Shown here in pieces: positions 20,597 through 32,881 of a stretch of DNA of 64,000 bases (its first letter is position 1; the number at the start of each line of letters is the position of its first letter). Location of the stretch: positions 25,691-89,690 of the forward strand of contig NQMI01000071.1 in the NCBI GenBank assembly GCA_002270565.1, in the 5' to 3' direction. A program made the translations under genes and the position numbers. Source of the DNA: Stenocarpella maydis. Lineage: Eukaryota; Ascomycota; Sordariomycetes; Diaporthales; Diaporthaceae. A model generated the notes under the pieces. That model was not told the DNA's origin. It did no database searches and was given only the letters and a program-made list of their open reading frames with translations.

Positions 20597-23074
20597 ATGC
20601 CGTTACCACAGAAGCGCAAGGCTGAGGCCGAGCCCGAGATCGACGACGTCGTCATGCGCGACGTGGCCGACGATACCGCCATTGAGCAAAACACATACTA
20701 CTCACGCGTAGCCAGCTTCGGCGCCAGACTCCGAAATGGCTTTATCGACGCCGTCAAGAACGCCTGCACGCGTGCAGTCAGCTCTGCCTTCACCCATCGC
20801 GACCGATTCATGCATGACATGGTCGAAATGCGTCACACAACCAAAGATGGTCTCTCCATCAAACGCTTCAAGCGCCTGCCCCTGGACCCCAGGAAGGCTC
20901 ACACCAAGGGCGAGCTCCAGGAAACCCTCCCCGTCATCTACCTGAAAGCTCTCCCAGATGACCAGTACTGCTGGACAACCAAGGTCAGGGAGCACCTCGG
21001 CCTCCAAAACCACCTCCTTGTCGATGCCTTCTTCTCCAATCTTATGTTCATAGTCCGCTCTGAGAGAGTCGAGGACTACCTGGGCATTGACTACGCCATC
21101 GACCCGCTCAACGTCCCGGCCTTCGTCCTCGACCGGCTCCGGGCGAGTGGCAACGATCCAACCCTCTCCATCTTGGTACACAACTACTACATCGAGACCA
21201 CCGAGGCCCGTGGCCCGAAAGCTTTTGTCAAGGCCGGCAAGGGCTTCTTCGACAAGCTTAACAAGCTTGCCAAGATCTACCGGCTCGTTTACAATGGCGA
21301 AGGCCGAGTCCCCTTCCTGAAGGACCTAGGCTTCAAGCCGTACGATCACCTCGAAACTGACGGCAAAAACGGCCTGCTCTCCCACGTAGAGAGACACGTG
21401 TACTACGAATGTGTCGTCTTCCTAAAGTTCATCCTCACTCAACGCACCGCCCTGAACCAGACGTGTCCAGTTGAGACCATTGCTGGTATCATCACCGACC
21501 TCGACGCCCTCCACAAGGATTCAGCCCCTCCTAGCTATGTGGATTGGCCAGGTAAATACGAGCGCATGCCTGGTGCCTTTCCCGGCAATGAGATAGAATC
21601 TCTCCTCTTCGAGAACGTACCTTTGGACGAATTTGAACCTACTCGACTTTACGACCACCAATTCCCAAGCCCTCGCAAGTTCGAGACCTACAACACCCCT
21701 CCGCGCAACGTTATGCCAAAGAATGACATCTACTTTGATGAAAGAGGATACGCACAGCCGCGTGTTGGCGTTCTCAGAAACCCACATCGCTTGGCTCGGA
21801 CCAAGAAGACAGCTCGGTTCAAGCAGTGGCCACCACACTGGTATATGCCATCGGACAATGAGCCGGTGAAGCGCGTGTACCCCCAGGGTACTCAGCCCCC
21901 TTCAGAGGAGCAGGAGGTGTCATTCGCACCAGAGAAGGAGACCCCCGACGACACGCGACGACGCGTGAAAGAGAAAGATGACTCGGTCTTCAGCATCTTG
22001 GACTCCCGAAAGGCAGAAAAGCCGCGCTTCAAGAAGGCCAAGAACCTGACCGAGTTCTTCGACGATGACCCCCTCGGCTTCGAGAAATTGAACAAGGACA
22101 AATACCGTCTAAAGCTCAGTCGTGAGAAGCGTGACGACTTTGACACTCGCAAGCAGCTCATTGACGACGCTGCCCACCAGTCCCAGGCCGAGGCGAGGGC
22201 CGAGGAGAGGAGGCGGGCCGAGGAGGAGCGCATCGCCGCCGAGGAAGCGCGCCGCAAGGCAGAGGAAGAGCGTCGCCGTGCAGAGGAGGAAGAGCTCAGG
22301 CGTGTTGAGGAAGCTGGCGAGCTGCGCCAGCCGCGCAGCCCAGTAGTGCCCGCACTCAGCGACGAGTGGGTCGCCCGAGCCCGGAGCACCCTCGAGGCTC
22401 GCGTCAATGCAGAGCTGGCCAGGACCCCTGAGGGCAGTTCACTCACGCGCAAGGACTTCGAAACTGTTGTGACACCGAACCAGTGGCTCAATGACGAAAT
22501 CGTTAATGGTACACTTCTTCACTTGGCCAATTACATCAACCAGAAGGCTGGTATTAAGAATGCCCGCACTCAGACCCCAAAGGTCCAGGTGTTCAACTCC
22601 TTTTTCGGCAAGAAGATCTACGACAACGGGGGTGAGGGCACCGAGCGCCAGATGCGGCGCACTGGCATCCGCAAAGATACCTTCCTAGACATTGAAGCCG
22701 TCCTCATACCCGTCTGCCGCGGTGCTCACTGGACTCTCATCGTTGTCCGTCCCAAGTACCGACAGGCACATCACTTTGATTCCCTGAACGGTGCTGGGAA
22801 TCCAGCCTTGATGGCAAACGCAATGAAGTGGGTAAAGATGGTCCTTGAGGACCGATTTGATCAATCCGAATGGACTACTACAGCTATCCCTTCGCCCCGT
22901 CAACGCAACTTTGACGACTGCGGCGTGCACACCATCACGAACGGCATATGCGTTGCCATGCATGTCGACCCTATTTCTTACTCAGCCGACGACATGAATC
23001 GGCAGCGACTTCACATCGCCAGCGTCCTGCTGAATGATGGCTTCAAGGGAGACTTCAGTCTGGACGGCTTCTAA
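20597..23074 (+). CDS. ULP1: SUMO-specific cysteine protease, Ulp1 family (C48)
   Basis: A single exon encodes 825 aa, starting at cacacc-ATG (20597). Ulp1 matures the SUMO precursor and removes SUMO from conjugates. The C-terminal about 220 residues form the catalytic domain: NQWLNDEIVNGTLLHLANYI, then CRGAHWTLIVV with catalytic His711, HHFDSLNG with Asp728, Gln769 (oxyanion), and FDDCGVHT with nucleophile Cys775. The triad is complete. Residues about 520 to 575 are a charged coiled coil rich in EERRRAEEE repeats. The N-terminal half has no motif I recognise; a segment around residues 40 to 350 looks folded and may be a targeting domain. An SUMO protease at the nuclear pore is the expected location for the family, not shown here. 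Confidence 0.95.
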   Translation: MPLPQKRKAEAEPEIDDVVMRDVADDTAIEQNTYYSRVASFGARLRNGFIDAVKNACTRAVSSAFTHRDRFMHDMVEMRHTTKDGLSIKRFKRLPLDPRKAHTKGELQETLPVIYLKALPDDQYCWTTKVREHLGLQNHLLVDAFFSNLMFIVRSERVEDYLGIDYAIDPLNVPAFVLDRLRASGNDPTLSILVHNYYIETTEARGPKAFVKAGKGFFDKLNKLAKIYRLVYNGEGRVPFLKDLGFKPYDHLETDGKNGLLSHVERHVYYECVVFLKFILTQRTALNQTCPVETIAGIITDLDALHKDSAPPSYVDWPGKYERMPGAFPGNEIESLLFENVPLDEFEPTRLYDHQFPSPRKFETYNTPPRNVMPKNDIYFDERGYAQPRVGVLRNPHRLARTKKTARFKQWPPHWYMPSDNEPVKRVYPQGTQPPSEEQEVSFAPEKETPDDTRRRVKEKDDSVFSILDSRKAEKPRFKKAKNLTEFFDDDPLGFEKLNKDKYRLKLSREKRDDFDTRKQLIDDAAHQSQAEARAEERRRAEEERIAAEEARRKAEEERRRAEEEELRRVEEAGELRQPRSPVVPALSDEWVARARSTLEARVNAELARTPEGSSLTRKDFETVVTPNQWLNDEIVNGTLLHLANYINQKAGIKNARTQTPKVQVFNSFFGKKIYDNGGEGTERQMRRTGIRKDTFLDIEAVLIPVCRGAHWTLIVVRPKYRQAHHFDSLNGAGNPALMANAMKWVKMVLEDRFDQSEWTTTAIPSPRQRNFDDCGVHTITNGICVAMHVDPISYSADDMNRQRLHIASVLLNDGFKGDFSLDGF

Positions 23075-26000
23075 TATCTTGTAGCCCACGCATTCCCAGC
23101 GTTATTATGATGATCCAAGGGAGGAGGATATGGAGTTTGGAGTCTTGTTGTTTAGAGACTGGAGAAGGAAACGGAGTGTTGGGCTGGCAAAGGAAGAAGG
23201 GTGTTGGAAAATCCAATTGTATCTTGTAGAGGCTTTTTCGAAGAGGCCATGGACAGTGAGCCGCTGTCAGTCGATCTCTAGGGCGCCAGGAATATATGTG
23301 CTCCCTTACACCCCTTGTGTGCTGAGACGCAATCCTGACTGTGCTGCAGCATGTTGCACGATGATCCTCTGGGTTCCGCGATTGCTTTGAACGTGCCTCT
23401 CTTCCCTCCAGGCCCGCAAAATGTTCCACCTGCCCGTCTCCTCCTTCAGAGTACTTGTTGCCAACAAGTGGAGTGCCCGCATCCAGCCTCAGTAACGGTC
23501 TCCCTGATACCTAACCGGCCAGTTTCTCTTGTGGGTCTTTTGCGATCCGGGCAAGCTCTCGCCGTATTCAAACCTGAATCCCTAGTCCATTCCTTTTGAT
23601 TTGTTGCCCAGGGATGCCCAGGCCCATGCGCACACGGTAGTCTTCTCGGTACTTTTGAAATTGTAGAAGGGAGATTACCGTTGGGGTTAAAGTGAAGGGA
23701 GAGACAGAGAGTGAGAAAGGGGAAAAGGGGGGGGGGAATAAAATTGGGAGCGCTACGGGCACATTGAAATCGCTCGACGGAGTGCGCGATGGCCGAGTAA
23801 AAAACCATCCATTAGGCCGGGCATGCTGCAGCAGCTCGAGTCATCGGCGTCGAAGGCCGAGGTGGAACGACTGAGCGCACTTGGCGGCGAGGCGGCTACA
23901 TACATGTTGGGTGCTGGCCCGGAAGGGCACGACAAGTTCAAGCCTTGTCCCCAACAGAAAGGGGGCCGGTTATGCTCTTGGGCTGCGTGTGCTACACTAC
24001 TCCGTACACTAGACGCCAACAGGAGGGCAGAGACTGGCGTCGGGGCTCTGCGGGTATGGTTTGTAGTTACCCTGTGTCCGCCCTGGCGCGGGCGCGGGGG
24101 GACATGTCAGTCTGATGGCCGACGAGGCTGTCAGGAAGCGGAGCAGGCGGCACATGACACGTGAGAGGACGGATGAAAACAATGGGGGAGCCGATGGTCA
24201 TCCCAGGCTCCCCTCTGCCGATCGTCGATGAAGATCCGGGCAAGAGGCTGACAAGGGCCATCCGGTTGTGCAAGTACAGGAACGAGAGTGTGGGATGATT
24301 TCTGGCTTTGGTTCGGGGTGCGCTGAGACCGGGCTGTCCGACGGGTGCTTATTTCCGGGCAGCAGACAGGGCTCGGAGGTCAGAAGATAGAAGCGAGCTA
24401 TCTCTCTCTCTCTCTCCCCCCCCCCCCGGCTCCTTGTCTTGTCTGTCACTTGTCTCCCACCCCAAACGAACAGCTGGGTGTATCCTGCCAGGTGGGATAT
24501 GTGGTGCTCGGAAACCTTGTGCGCACGCATGAGTGCCAGGGATCATGGGCCCAACTGCGCTGGCGCTGGCCGCTTACCGGTGCTCCAGGGCACGCTCTTT
24601 GAAACAAGAACTGGGGTAGGCAGCGCAGGGCACGCTGGGGTACGAGTGGGTATGTTGTATCGTACATGGACCTTGGGAGCGACCGCACGGGACGGATGGG
24701 GCATGTGCCTGCAGTCTCTGTCGCCTGGTCGGGGCCGACGACGAGCTGGACGCAAGGTGATTGATTGACTGATTGATGCCAGAGCCCGACACGGACTCGG
24801 ACAGTGATGATGAAGTGGGATATTCAACATGTGCGAGATGAACCCAGGCAAGCCTTAACAACATATACACCCAACACCCAACAACACACTTATACCCACA
24901 GCACCTACACCTACAAGACCTGTCCGGACAGGTCCTACGTCCATCGTTAGGACCGGTGTCTGTTTCTGCAGGTGCTGACATGCGATTTCGTCACATGGCG
25001 CCCTGCCCCTACGGATCGCATCCGATGTCGATGCTGTGTTGCTGCAGCAGCACGCTGTCTCGTGTTGGATTCTCCGGCTTGAAAGTGCATCGTAGCGAAG
25101 CGGTTGCATCGAAGCGCGAGACTTGGACTCGGAACTTGAGACACGATCCAAGTTCCTTGGGGAGCTGAAAGAGGATCATGACGAAACTTTGTATGTGGGT
25201 TGTGTGTTTGTGTTTCTGCGACGATGTGCTCCTGGCCCATTGTTATCAACCACACATGCACTAGACAATGCTCGGTACATTATTAGTACATCCACGACCG
25301 GCCGGCTGAGGAGGCTGGTGCGGGGTGTGGGAGCCGTGACAGGCCGGCCAGACAGACTACTGCGTGCCTTCACTGGACATGACGATTGTGATGACCCAGG
25401 GTGCGCCGCCGGGCGGCGGACAGCCAGAACAGCCAGCCAGACAGCTGAAAGGACACACACGGTGAGGGGGGGATCGTCGCGGCCGACGTCCAAACGGGGG
25501 AGCAAGACCAACAAGATGTGGTGCAACCATCTACCGTCCCAGCGCAGACCAGCCAGAGGCCACATGCAGTAGTGTATGTACCCACTACTACAGTATACTA
25601 TGCATGTACCTACCTAGGCAAGCCTGCGGGATACTGGATACACTAGACCACCATGCACGCGGGGGCGGGTGGCGAAATGGCGAGACCGATGAGGAAGGCG
25701 ATGGGGCGATGGGGCGATGGGCTCTGTCTGCCGGTTCTTGTGGCAATCATGGCTGCATGCATGGAAGAATTCTAGCGGCCTTCCACAAAACTTCTAGTCT
25801 CGCAGTAATCTTCCCGTGGCCGCGGACCACCCCTCCAAGTCGGGATGTGGTACCACCTAGTGTAGCTATGTATGCTAGCACACCATGTAAACTTTGCCAG
25901 AGCCCGCGCCTGTCGTGCCGGACAAGCAAGGCAGCTAGCTGCACGGGTGTTGTCCATGGTGGGCGGAAGCTTGGACATGATACACGGCCGGGGTATTAGC

Positions 26001-27999
26001 TGCAGGCTGGCTGGAGCCCTCGAAACCGGCATGGCCCTGGCCCATCAGCCATGGCGGCTTGGCCGCTGATGCTGCGCGCAGCCAGCTGTGCCAAGCCGGC
26101 GCCAGCAAGGGAGAGGAGGGTAACCACCACGCACGGAGAGGCATGCTGCTGTAAGGAACATGTACATGCGCGGTAGCAATCAGACAGGAGAGGGGCAAGA
26201 GCATCTTGTCTTCCCGTGGTGTAGGAGCCCGAGACAATGACGGAACCAGGCAGATGGCCCAGCCTGTGCGTATGTAGTCTGGTGGTGGTACGTAGGTGGG
26301 GTGGTCTCACAGCAATCGACAGGGCAAAAGCAGTCAGAGACGCAACGTTGAGACGGTGGTCCTTGAGCATAGCCATCAATCAATTGCAAACGCGCCCCCT
26401 CCCCACTGCGGACCACAGCGGCGCTGCGCAGTCAGTCATATGGGGTAGGCTGCCTGCTGCTGTGCCGTGACGGTCAGAGCCTGCCTGGTCTGATGGTCAG
26501 AGTATTACTCGCCTCCCTGCTCGGATGGCCCTCCTAACCGCCGCCCGCCGTCTCCGCTGGCCGTCTCCGCCCCGCACAGCTGACGGCCTCAGGTGTTGCA
26601 TTGACGTCGCCCCGGCCGGCGACGTCAGAACAGGCCCGTTGTTTCTTATTCTCGACCCCGACCAGCTGGGGGGTGCTTGTCGGCTGTCGCAGGTTTCTGT
26701 GTGATTTCTTCCCTTTCTTTTTTCTCTTTTCCCCCCTTTGGGAACCCCCCCCCCTCCCCTTCTCCGGCTGTGGGGCGTGGCCCTGTGACTGTCCTGCTCC
26801 GCCCTGTCAATGCCGACTGCACCCGGCTGTGCTGGTGCTGTTCCTCTGCCCCATCTCCATAGGTCGTGGCACCCGCACGGCTCACACGGTTGGCTGCGTC
26901 CCCTTGTGCAAACACGAGCACAAACAGAAACCTGGCTCAGGAGCCCACGGGCAACGAGGGCACGGGCATGCAGGCAGAGAGCATGGGCATCAGACCAGTA
27001 TCGATATGGGATACGGATACACACCACCGGTCGACAACACCGCGCTCCCAGGCCCGGGCGAGTCGCAAGAATGCCTGCAACACAGTGTCTTGTTTGGGTT
27101 CGTTTTTACAACAGCACGCGGCTGCTTCCTGGCAGCCTGGCCGCTGGGCCGTGTGACCGCAAGAGAAGCGCCCAACCCCCCTGAGATGGAACCCGCCGGC
27201 CTGTTCAGGGTCGGCATCCTTGGACCAGCACCGGCCCCTCCGCATCCAGGCAGTGTCGACCCAACAACATCAGGCCAACCTGACCCATCACCCCTGTCGG
27301 GCCGCCTGTCCTCCTTTTTGAAACGGGCATTCCTGACTGTGGCTTTTTTTTTTGTGTCGTCTATTTTCTTTTTTTCCTTTTCCTTTTCCTTTTTTTTTGG
27401 TTTGTTTGTTTGGCACAACACACACGAGACACGCGAGGCACATGAGACACGGCCAGCAAGGGCCGGCTGGTGCTGTGGCCAATCAGGAGGACGGTGCGGT
27501 GTTGGGTAATAAACAGGTAATCAATAATCCATAATGGGATATAGCTTATTAGCCAATATGTTCGTCAACCTGTCTGCCCCATCAGCGCGCGAGAGAGAGA
27601 CAGAGAGAGAGACTGGGACCACTGGGTACTAGTGCATGTGGATAGTGTACTATGGTAGTCTAGAGCAGCCAGCCCACTGACTCCACTCTGGCTTTTTTCT
27701 TCGCTCCCACTTCTCCCTCTCCCTCTCTCGTTCTCTGTCGATCATCCCGGCATTTCGCCTGCACCTCGCCTGCGCTCAGCCTATTGGGTCGCCTGCACCC
27801 TTGAACCTGCATGCAGCCATACTGCACCACCCCATCTCCAAAGCAGCAAGGCAGCCCAACCCAAACCAGAACCCTGCATACCCTGCAGACGCACCAAGGA
27901 CCAGTCCTGTTGCCTCTCTCCCTGTCTCCCTGCACTGGCAGGACTGGCAGACTGGCCATTCCTGGTGCCCCGCCTGCCGTCTTCCTTTCTGTGTGTGTG

Positions 28000-28035
<36 letters not shown>

Positions 28036-28928
28036 GTGTGATCATTTCCACCCGTTTCTGCTCGTTGTGCCCTTTGTTGTGCCGGCCAAAGCCGTGAAAT
28101 AACCACAACCATACTAGTGTCTTCCCACCCTTCCATTCCTGTCCCCGTTTCCGTCCTCCGTCGGGCCCTCGTGCACCCCCTGCCCACCCCGCCACCCTTG
28201 CGCAGGGCCTCCCCTGTCAGCAGAGTCTTCCACGCGCCTTTCTAGAACCTCTCCCTATTTGGGGCTGCCCATTGCCCGTGGTGTGGCCTGCCCTGGCTGC
28301 CCTGTCGGTCTCGCCCCGTTCCCTCGTTCGTCTGCATCCTGCCTGCATTCAGCATTCAGCATTCATCATCATCGATCGACTGACTGCCCTGCGGCTTGAT
28401 CTTGACACCACCAGCAACAACACCAAAACCTTGCCCGTCTCATTCACTCATTCATTTTTTCCTCAACACAGCTACCTCCACCTCCAGGGCACGGTACGAA
28501 TTCAATTCCGATTCCAATCCAATCCCCCAACCACCACACCATCCACTTCCACGTCCACACCCACAACCTCATTTGCCTTCAAGCTTCATCTCGTCTTCGG
28601 CACCACAACATCGCAGCAGCAACTCCATCCAGTCTTTCCTTGGCCTGTCGCAGTTACTCCGCCGCCTTGCAACCTCCAAACAGGCCGCTCTCAACCCCTC
28701 GAGAGCCTTACGGCATTTGCTTATTAGCCAGCCAGCCTGACCGATCCATCTAGCTGCCCTGCACCACCACCACCACCCTCGCCGCTCCCGACAACGCCTT
28801 CAGCTTCTAGCCGCATGCTTCCCGGCTCCGGCAGGTGACCTGACCACTGGCAGTCTTGCTGGGGCTCCCGGTCACTCCTCCTGCTCCACCCCCATCTCCA
28901 GACTGGTGTGTTCCGGCACGGCGAAGAT
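23075..28928. other. Long gene-free GC-rich region upstream of the RGS gene, 5.85 kb
   Basis: Open frames here are low-complexity, mostly lack an ATG, and show no family motif or plausible intron chain. The DNA holds many simple tracts: (TC)n-C13 at 24399-24428, GA-rich 27588-27613, homopolymer T runs at 27343-27400, and (GT)n near 28000. From about 28100 on, the sense strand becomes C-rich and G-poor, like a promoter and 5' leader. It may hold a long regulatory region or a non-coding transcript. Confidence 0.5.
27990..28032 (+). repeat. (GT)n microsatellite
   Basis: An about 43-bp GT dinucleotide run interrupted by GC and TT near its left end. Confidence 0.85.
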
Positions 28929-29957
28929 ATGAGACACTCCAGGATACGAAGCTACGCGCCCGCATACCTGACTCCAAGCCCTTCGCCCCGGGACCTGTCG
29001 CCAGAACCAGCACCAGACGACGACGACCGTGGCGGTGGGCCCACCATGTCTACCTCCCGCCCAGTCAGCCTGGCACCCTCAACCGGCATCCGTATGCCCA
29101 CCTTGGAGGAGATCCTCGCTGACTCTGCACCCTATCCCTACACCCTCGGCGCCTTCATGGCCTACCTGTCCCAGAACCACTGCCTCGAGACCCTCGAGTT
29201 CACCATGGAGGCGGATCGCTACAAGCTCGCCCACTCCCAGTCCCAGCACACCTTCATGGACAGCGGTGAGCACGTCTGCGAGCTGTGGCAGAAGCTGATC
29301 CAGGTCTACATCCAGCCCTATGGCTCGCGTGAGGTGAACCTGCCCTCGCACGTCAGGGACCGCCTGTTGGGCCTACCGTGTGGACCCGCCCCGCCCGACC
29401 CGGCAGAGCTGGACGAGGCGGTCAGGATCGTATACGAGCTGATGAGCGACTCCGTCTTGGTTCCTTTTCTCGAGTCCCTCGCCAACCCCGTGGGGGACAT
29501 CCACCTCGACGACAAGCCCGCCGAGCCGAGGCCGAGGCACGGCAGGCCACGCACGCGGACACGCTCCTCGAAGGATACCCTGTCGCCCAGTGATGACCCC
29601 AGCCGGTCCCCAAAGACCTCCTTCTTGCCTCACCTGAGCATAAGCCGCAGGAGTGACCTCAGCAGCCGCTACGTGTCATCGTCAAGCGAGCCCACAGAAG
29701 ACCTGACGGACGACAGCGGCACCAGCTCGCCGCCCGCCTGCGACCCCATGACCCCGCCGACGACACCGCCCACCACGGACTGGGCCTTTAGCGGAACCTC
29801 TCCCGGGACCCTCCACAAGGCCATCAGCGCGCACAGCAATGGCTGGAAGAAGGTCGGCGCGAAGCTGGGCCTGGGCAGGAAGGCCCGCTCCGGCCACCGC
29901 GGTACCCCGAGCACGAGCGCCGCGAGGCCCGCCATCGCCGCCGATGAGAGCTTATGA
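28929..29957 (+). CDS. RGS-domain protein, RgsA/Rgs2-like regulator of G-protein signalling
   Basis: An intronless frame of 342 aa runs from the ATG at 28929; a second in-frame ATG at 29046 could be an alternative start. RGS proteins speed GTP hydrolysis by G-alpha and so damp receptor signalling. The RGS domain spans about residues 57 to 190: PTLEEILADSAPYPYTLGAF, AYLSQNHCLETLEF, WQKLIQVYI, VNLPSHVRDRLL and MSDSVLVPFLESL. It has the split layout with a middle linker seen in fungal RgsA/Rgs2 proteins (about 310 to 360 aa). The C-terminal half is Ser/Pro/Thr-rich and basic, with possible phosphorylation sites and a final GWKKVGAKLGLGRKARSG basic patch that may touch membranes (inference). The long upstream region suggests complex regulation. 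Confidence 0.9.
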   Translation: MRHSRIRSYAPAYLTPSPSPRDLSPEPAPDDDDRGGGPTMSTSRPVSLAPSTGIRMPTLEEILADSAPYPYTLGAFMAYLSQNHCLETLEFTMEADRYKLAHSQSQHTFMDSGEHVCELWQKLIQVYIQPYGSREVNLPSHVRDRLLGLPCGPAPPDPAELDEAVRIVYELMSDSVLVPFLESLANPVGDIHLDDKPAEPRPRHGRPRTRTRSSKDTLSPSDDPSRSPKTSFLPHLSISRRSDLSSRYVSSSSEPTEDLTDDSGTSSPPACDPMTPPTTPPTTDWAFSGTSPGTLHKAISAHSNGWKKVGAKLGLGRKARSGHRGTPSTSAARPAIAADESL

Positions 29958-29969
29958 GAACCACAGGTC

Positions 29970-30836
29970 ATGTCACCACCTACCTCCTCATCACTCACCA
30001 CCCACCTTGAGACAGTCACAGCGCCACATGACCGAGTCACAATGCAAGAATGGGAAGAGCCGCACCCCGGTCGGCGTCTGTCCTGCCCGGCAGACGCCCC
30101 GACCGACTGGGTCAGGTATATTGGGGACGACAGGGGTGGCATGGCCGCAAAAGGCCGGAGGCCACGCTGCTTGGGTTTCGATCCTAACCGCCGCTCATCC
30201 GATGCCGGGGGGCAAGGGCACCTTCACAGGTACGGCCACGGCCGAGCCCGTGACCTTCCTGCGCAGCTCACCATAACCTGCACCCGCGAGGAGCACCCGA
30301 GGCCAGAGATACACACTGCCCCGCTGCCACGGCCCCGGGCAGGCATCTACGAAGGCGGCAGCATGACCCAAAAGGCTCCCAAGGCGGAGGCAATGGTGCA
30401 TGAGCTGGACAGGCTCTCCACCGACATGACGGATACCGAGAGCGACACGACCATGGTCTCGCCCCCCGATGGCGAGAGCCTTTGTTTCCGGAGCTCTCCC
30501 TCACAGGGTCTCGAGTTCACAGACTTCTCTAACTACCTCGGCGGTTGCATGGATGTTGACGACCGGGAACATGACTCCCTCGCCCTGGGCTCGGGCTCCG
30601 ATGCTTTCCCTGTCAGGACCTCCGATGATGACCCGTACGGCTGGGACGCCTTTCTGCACACCAAGTTCACAAACCCCTTCGAGGACATGACTCATGAGTC
30701 CCAACAGAGGCGTGGCAGCCGGTCCAAGCGCAGCCTGCTCCAGCGCGTTCTGAGCACAAGCAAGCTGGCGACACGGGACTCACCCTACGACCCTTCAGGT
30801 CCACATCCAGCGGCTGATGATGAAGAAGCACCCTAG
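29970..30836 (+). CDS. Hypothetical ORF 12 nt after the RGS gene
   Basis: A 288-codon frame starts with ATG at 29970, only 12 nt past the RGS stop, and ends at TAG 30834-30836. I recognise no domain. The second half has protein-like composition: an acidic region (DVDDREHDS, TSDDDPYGWDAFLHTKF, NPFEDMT) followed by a basic segment RRGSRSKRSLLQRVLSTSK. Codon use resembles the RGS gene. It could be a separate gene, the second cistron of a rare fungal bicistronic transcript, a C-terminal exon joined by splicing around the RGS stop, or an open stretch of 3' UTR. Its first about 100 codons look less protein-like. Confidence 0.4.
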   Translation: MSPPTSSSLTTHLETVTAPHDRVTMQEWEEPHPGRRLSCPADAPTDWVRYIGDDRGGMAAKGRRPRCLGFDPNRRSSDAGGQGHLHRYGHGRARDLPAQLTITCTREEHPRPEIHTAPLPRPRAGIYEGGSMTQKAPKAEAMVHELDRLSTDMTDTESDTTMVSPPDGESLCFRSSPSQGLEFTDFSNYLGGCMDVDDREHDSLALGSGSDAFPVRTSDDDPYGWDAFLHTKFTNPFEDMTHESQQRRGSRSKRSLLQRVLSTSKLATRDSPYDPSGPHPAADDEEAP

Positions 30837-32881
30837 CTATCACGCACTAGGGCTGAATCTGACTTATCAGCCCACGATCGGCTGGTTCTTATTTCGTCTT
30901 TCCCCTCAACGGACCATATTCTTGAATTTGCGTTTGGCGCCACGGATGAAGCATGCATATCAGGACAACAAAAATAGACGGACAGATGCCATTCACATGC
31001 GAGGCGTTCAACGGGGCGGTTTAATGAGGTCTTTTCTTTTCTTTTTCTTTCTTCTTTTTCTCTCTCAGGGAACGGCTCATTTCTCGGTCGATTTTAATTC
31101 TGGCCTTTCTGGGGGTTTTGGCTTTTGTTGTTTATTGTTTTGAGCTCTGCTACCGGGTGGCTACATCACCCGCCACGCCCGGATGGGGCTATGCATACCA
31201 CCGCCCGACAGCGTTTTGTCTTGGCCTCCCTGCATCACTTGGAGTATCTTAAAAAAAGGGAATCTTAAATCACTCGAGGACGACGGTTTGGGCAGCTCAG
31301 ATGAGAGATGAAAAGGAAAGACGTGAACATGAAGCACTTGGCAGCGGCGCCACAAACACGAGGGGGATGGCATTCTGGCTGGTTCTCTGTAGAAGGCGAA
31401 CGCTATGAATCGAACATGATATTGATGGACTGCACTTTCTTGGACTAGTTTGCAGATTTGCCCATGAGCTTAACGTCTTTGTCTACATGGTGGCTAGGCG
31501 CATTGCATCTTGACCCAGAGCCAATAGCAGTCAGTCATGGTTGTCAACATGATGCCGCCCAGAGTTTTTGATCACCTCAGACACCATGTCTCTGTTCCCG
31601 TATCGGTTTCGCATCACTGATACCTGAAGTAGTGGATAAGGATGAGGGGGTTCGCTAGGTCCACGTCGCACAGAAAGATGTTTATCACTGACTGCCCGAG
31701 CGCTCTCGGCGGTCTTCGAAACTCGGCAAAGCGAGTTCCTTTAGGCCGGCCGACAGAGCCCACGACATTAACTTGTACCACCTGCCCCCAAGGACTATCA
31801 GACAGAAGCACAGTAGGCGGTGTAGCCTCGCTCTCCAGTGAGAACCACAATAACAAGTAGCCCCTTGTCGGTATCACCCGTTTGGCGAGGGCACACCGTC
31901 GCTTGTGTCCGAGACATGAGCGCTCTCGCCTGAGACACTGCGTCGCGGCGTCGTAGACTTGGCTGGCCCATGAGGGAAAGACGCTCGCTGGGTGGTAATC
32001 CGGGAGCGCCAGCCGGGCGTCTGGCGGAGCAGACGGGACTGAACAGATCTGCTCGATACATGGTGGAACGGCCATTGAACGCGGAGGGAGCACACACATC
32101 CCGTGGCCGCGAACATGATCATGATTCATCTTGAGCAGTCGCATCTTTTCTTCCGCTCTCCCCCTCTCTTCTCTTCTTCCTCTGGCGGTTTTTTTTTTTT
32201 CCTGCTTCCCCCTCCCCACCCACCGCCAGTGGCGGCAAGGGCCGTTATGAAATCAGCACACGAGACAGGAAGACACGGTAATATCTCGGAAAGAGTCTTG
32301 TCCCAAACATGACGATGCCATTGATATATACTCTTGGGACCGTGACTGGAGGCATGAAATTTTATCACCATGATATTTTATATATAAACTATCCTATCTT
32401 TAACTTCTTCGAAGCTGTAATAATATCTGTTGTCCTAATAAGGTTTAAAGTAAATAGGTAGTTATAAATTATAGGCATTTAATTAATGATATCTGTGAAA
32501 TAATACCAACTCATAAGCTGCCACCTGACTCAAAAAAGTCCTAGTATCAGACTGTGGCTAGATAGCTTTTGGGCCACCAAGGTCAATGCCGTCTATCTAG
32601 GTTTCAGGTTTGTTAACAGGATAAATCTGCCATCTTCTAGACTGCATAGTCGCATTGCGTACACACAAGATTTGTTTCTGCAATCAACGATCACAACCTC
32701 CTCGATATCATGCGTGCAATTCCGCATGAACATGGGCGCGGCTCTCCCAAGTGAACACACAAATCCAAACCGCACTATCATAATCTAAATAACAAAAACA
32801 TGCTACTTATAATACAACTTTTTTCTAAAAAAAAAACATATAAAATATATTATAATAAATGAATCTATATTATATAAATAT
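30837..32881. other. Intergenic region with the GC-rich to AT-rich switch
   Basis: No convincing gene was found. T-rich tracts lie at 31033-31062 and T12 near 32189. Base composition changes sharply at about 32350, after which AT-rich DNA dominates apart from a short normal-GC patch at about 32520-32780. Confidence 0.5.

Noticed and set aside
26601..27509. 302-codon open frame on the plus strand
   Set aside because: It begins at TTG, is low complexity (poly-F, poly-P), has no motif, and overlaps homopolymer T runs.
31614..32219. 201-codon minus-strand frame
   Set aside because: It begins at GTG in a poly-pyrimidine tract, with no family features.
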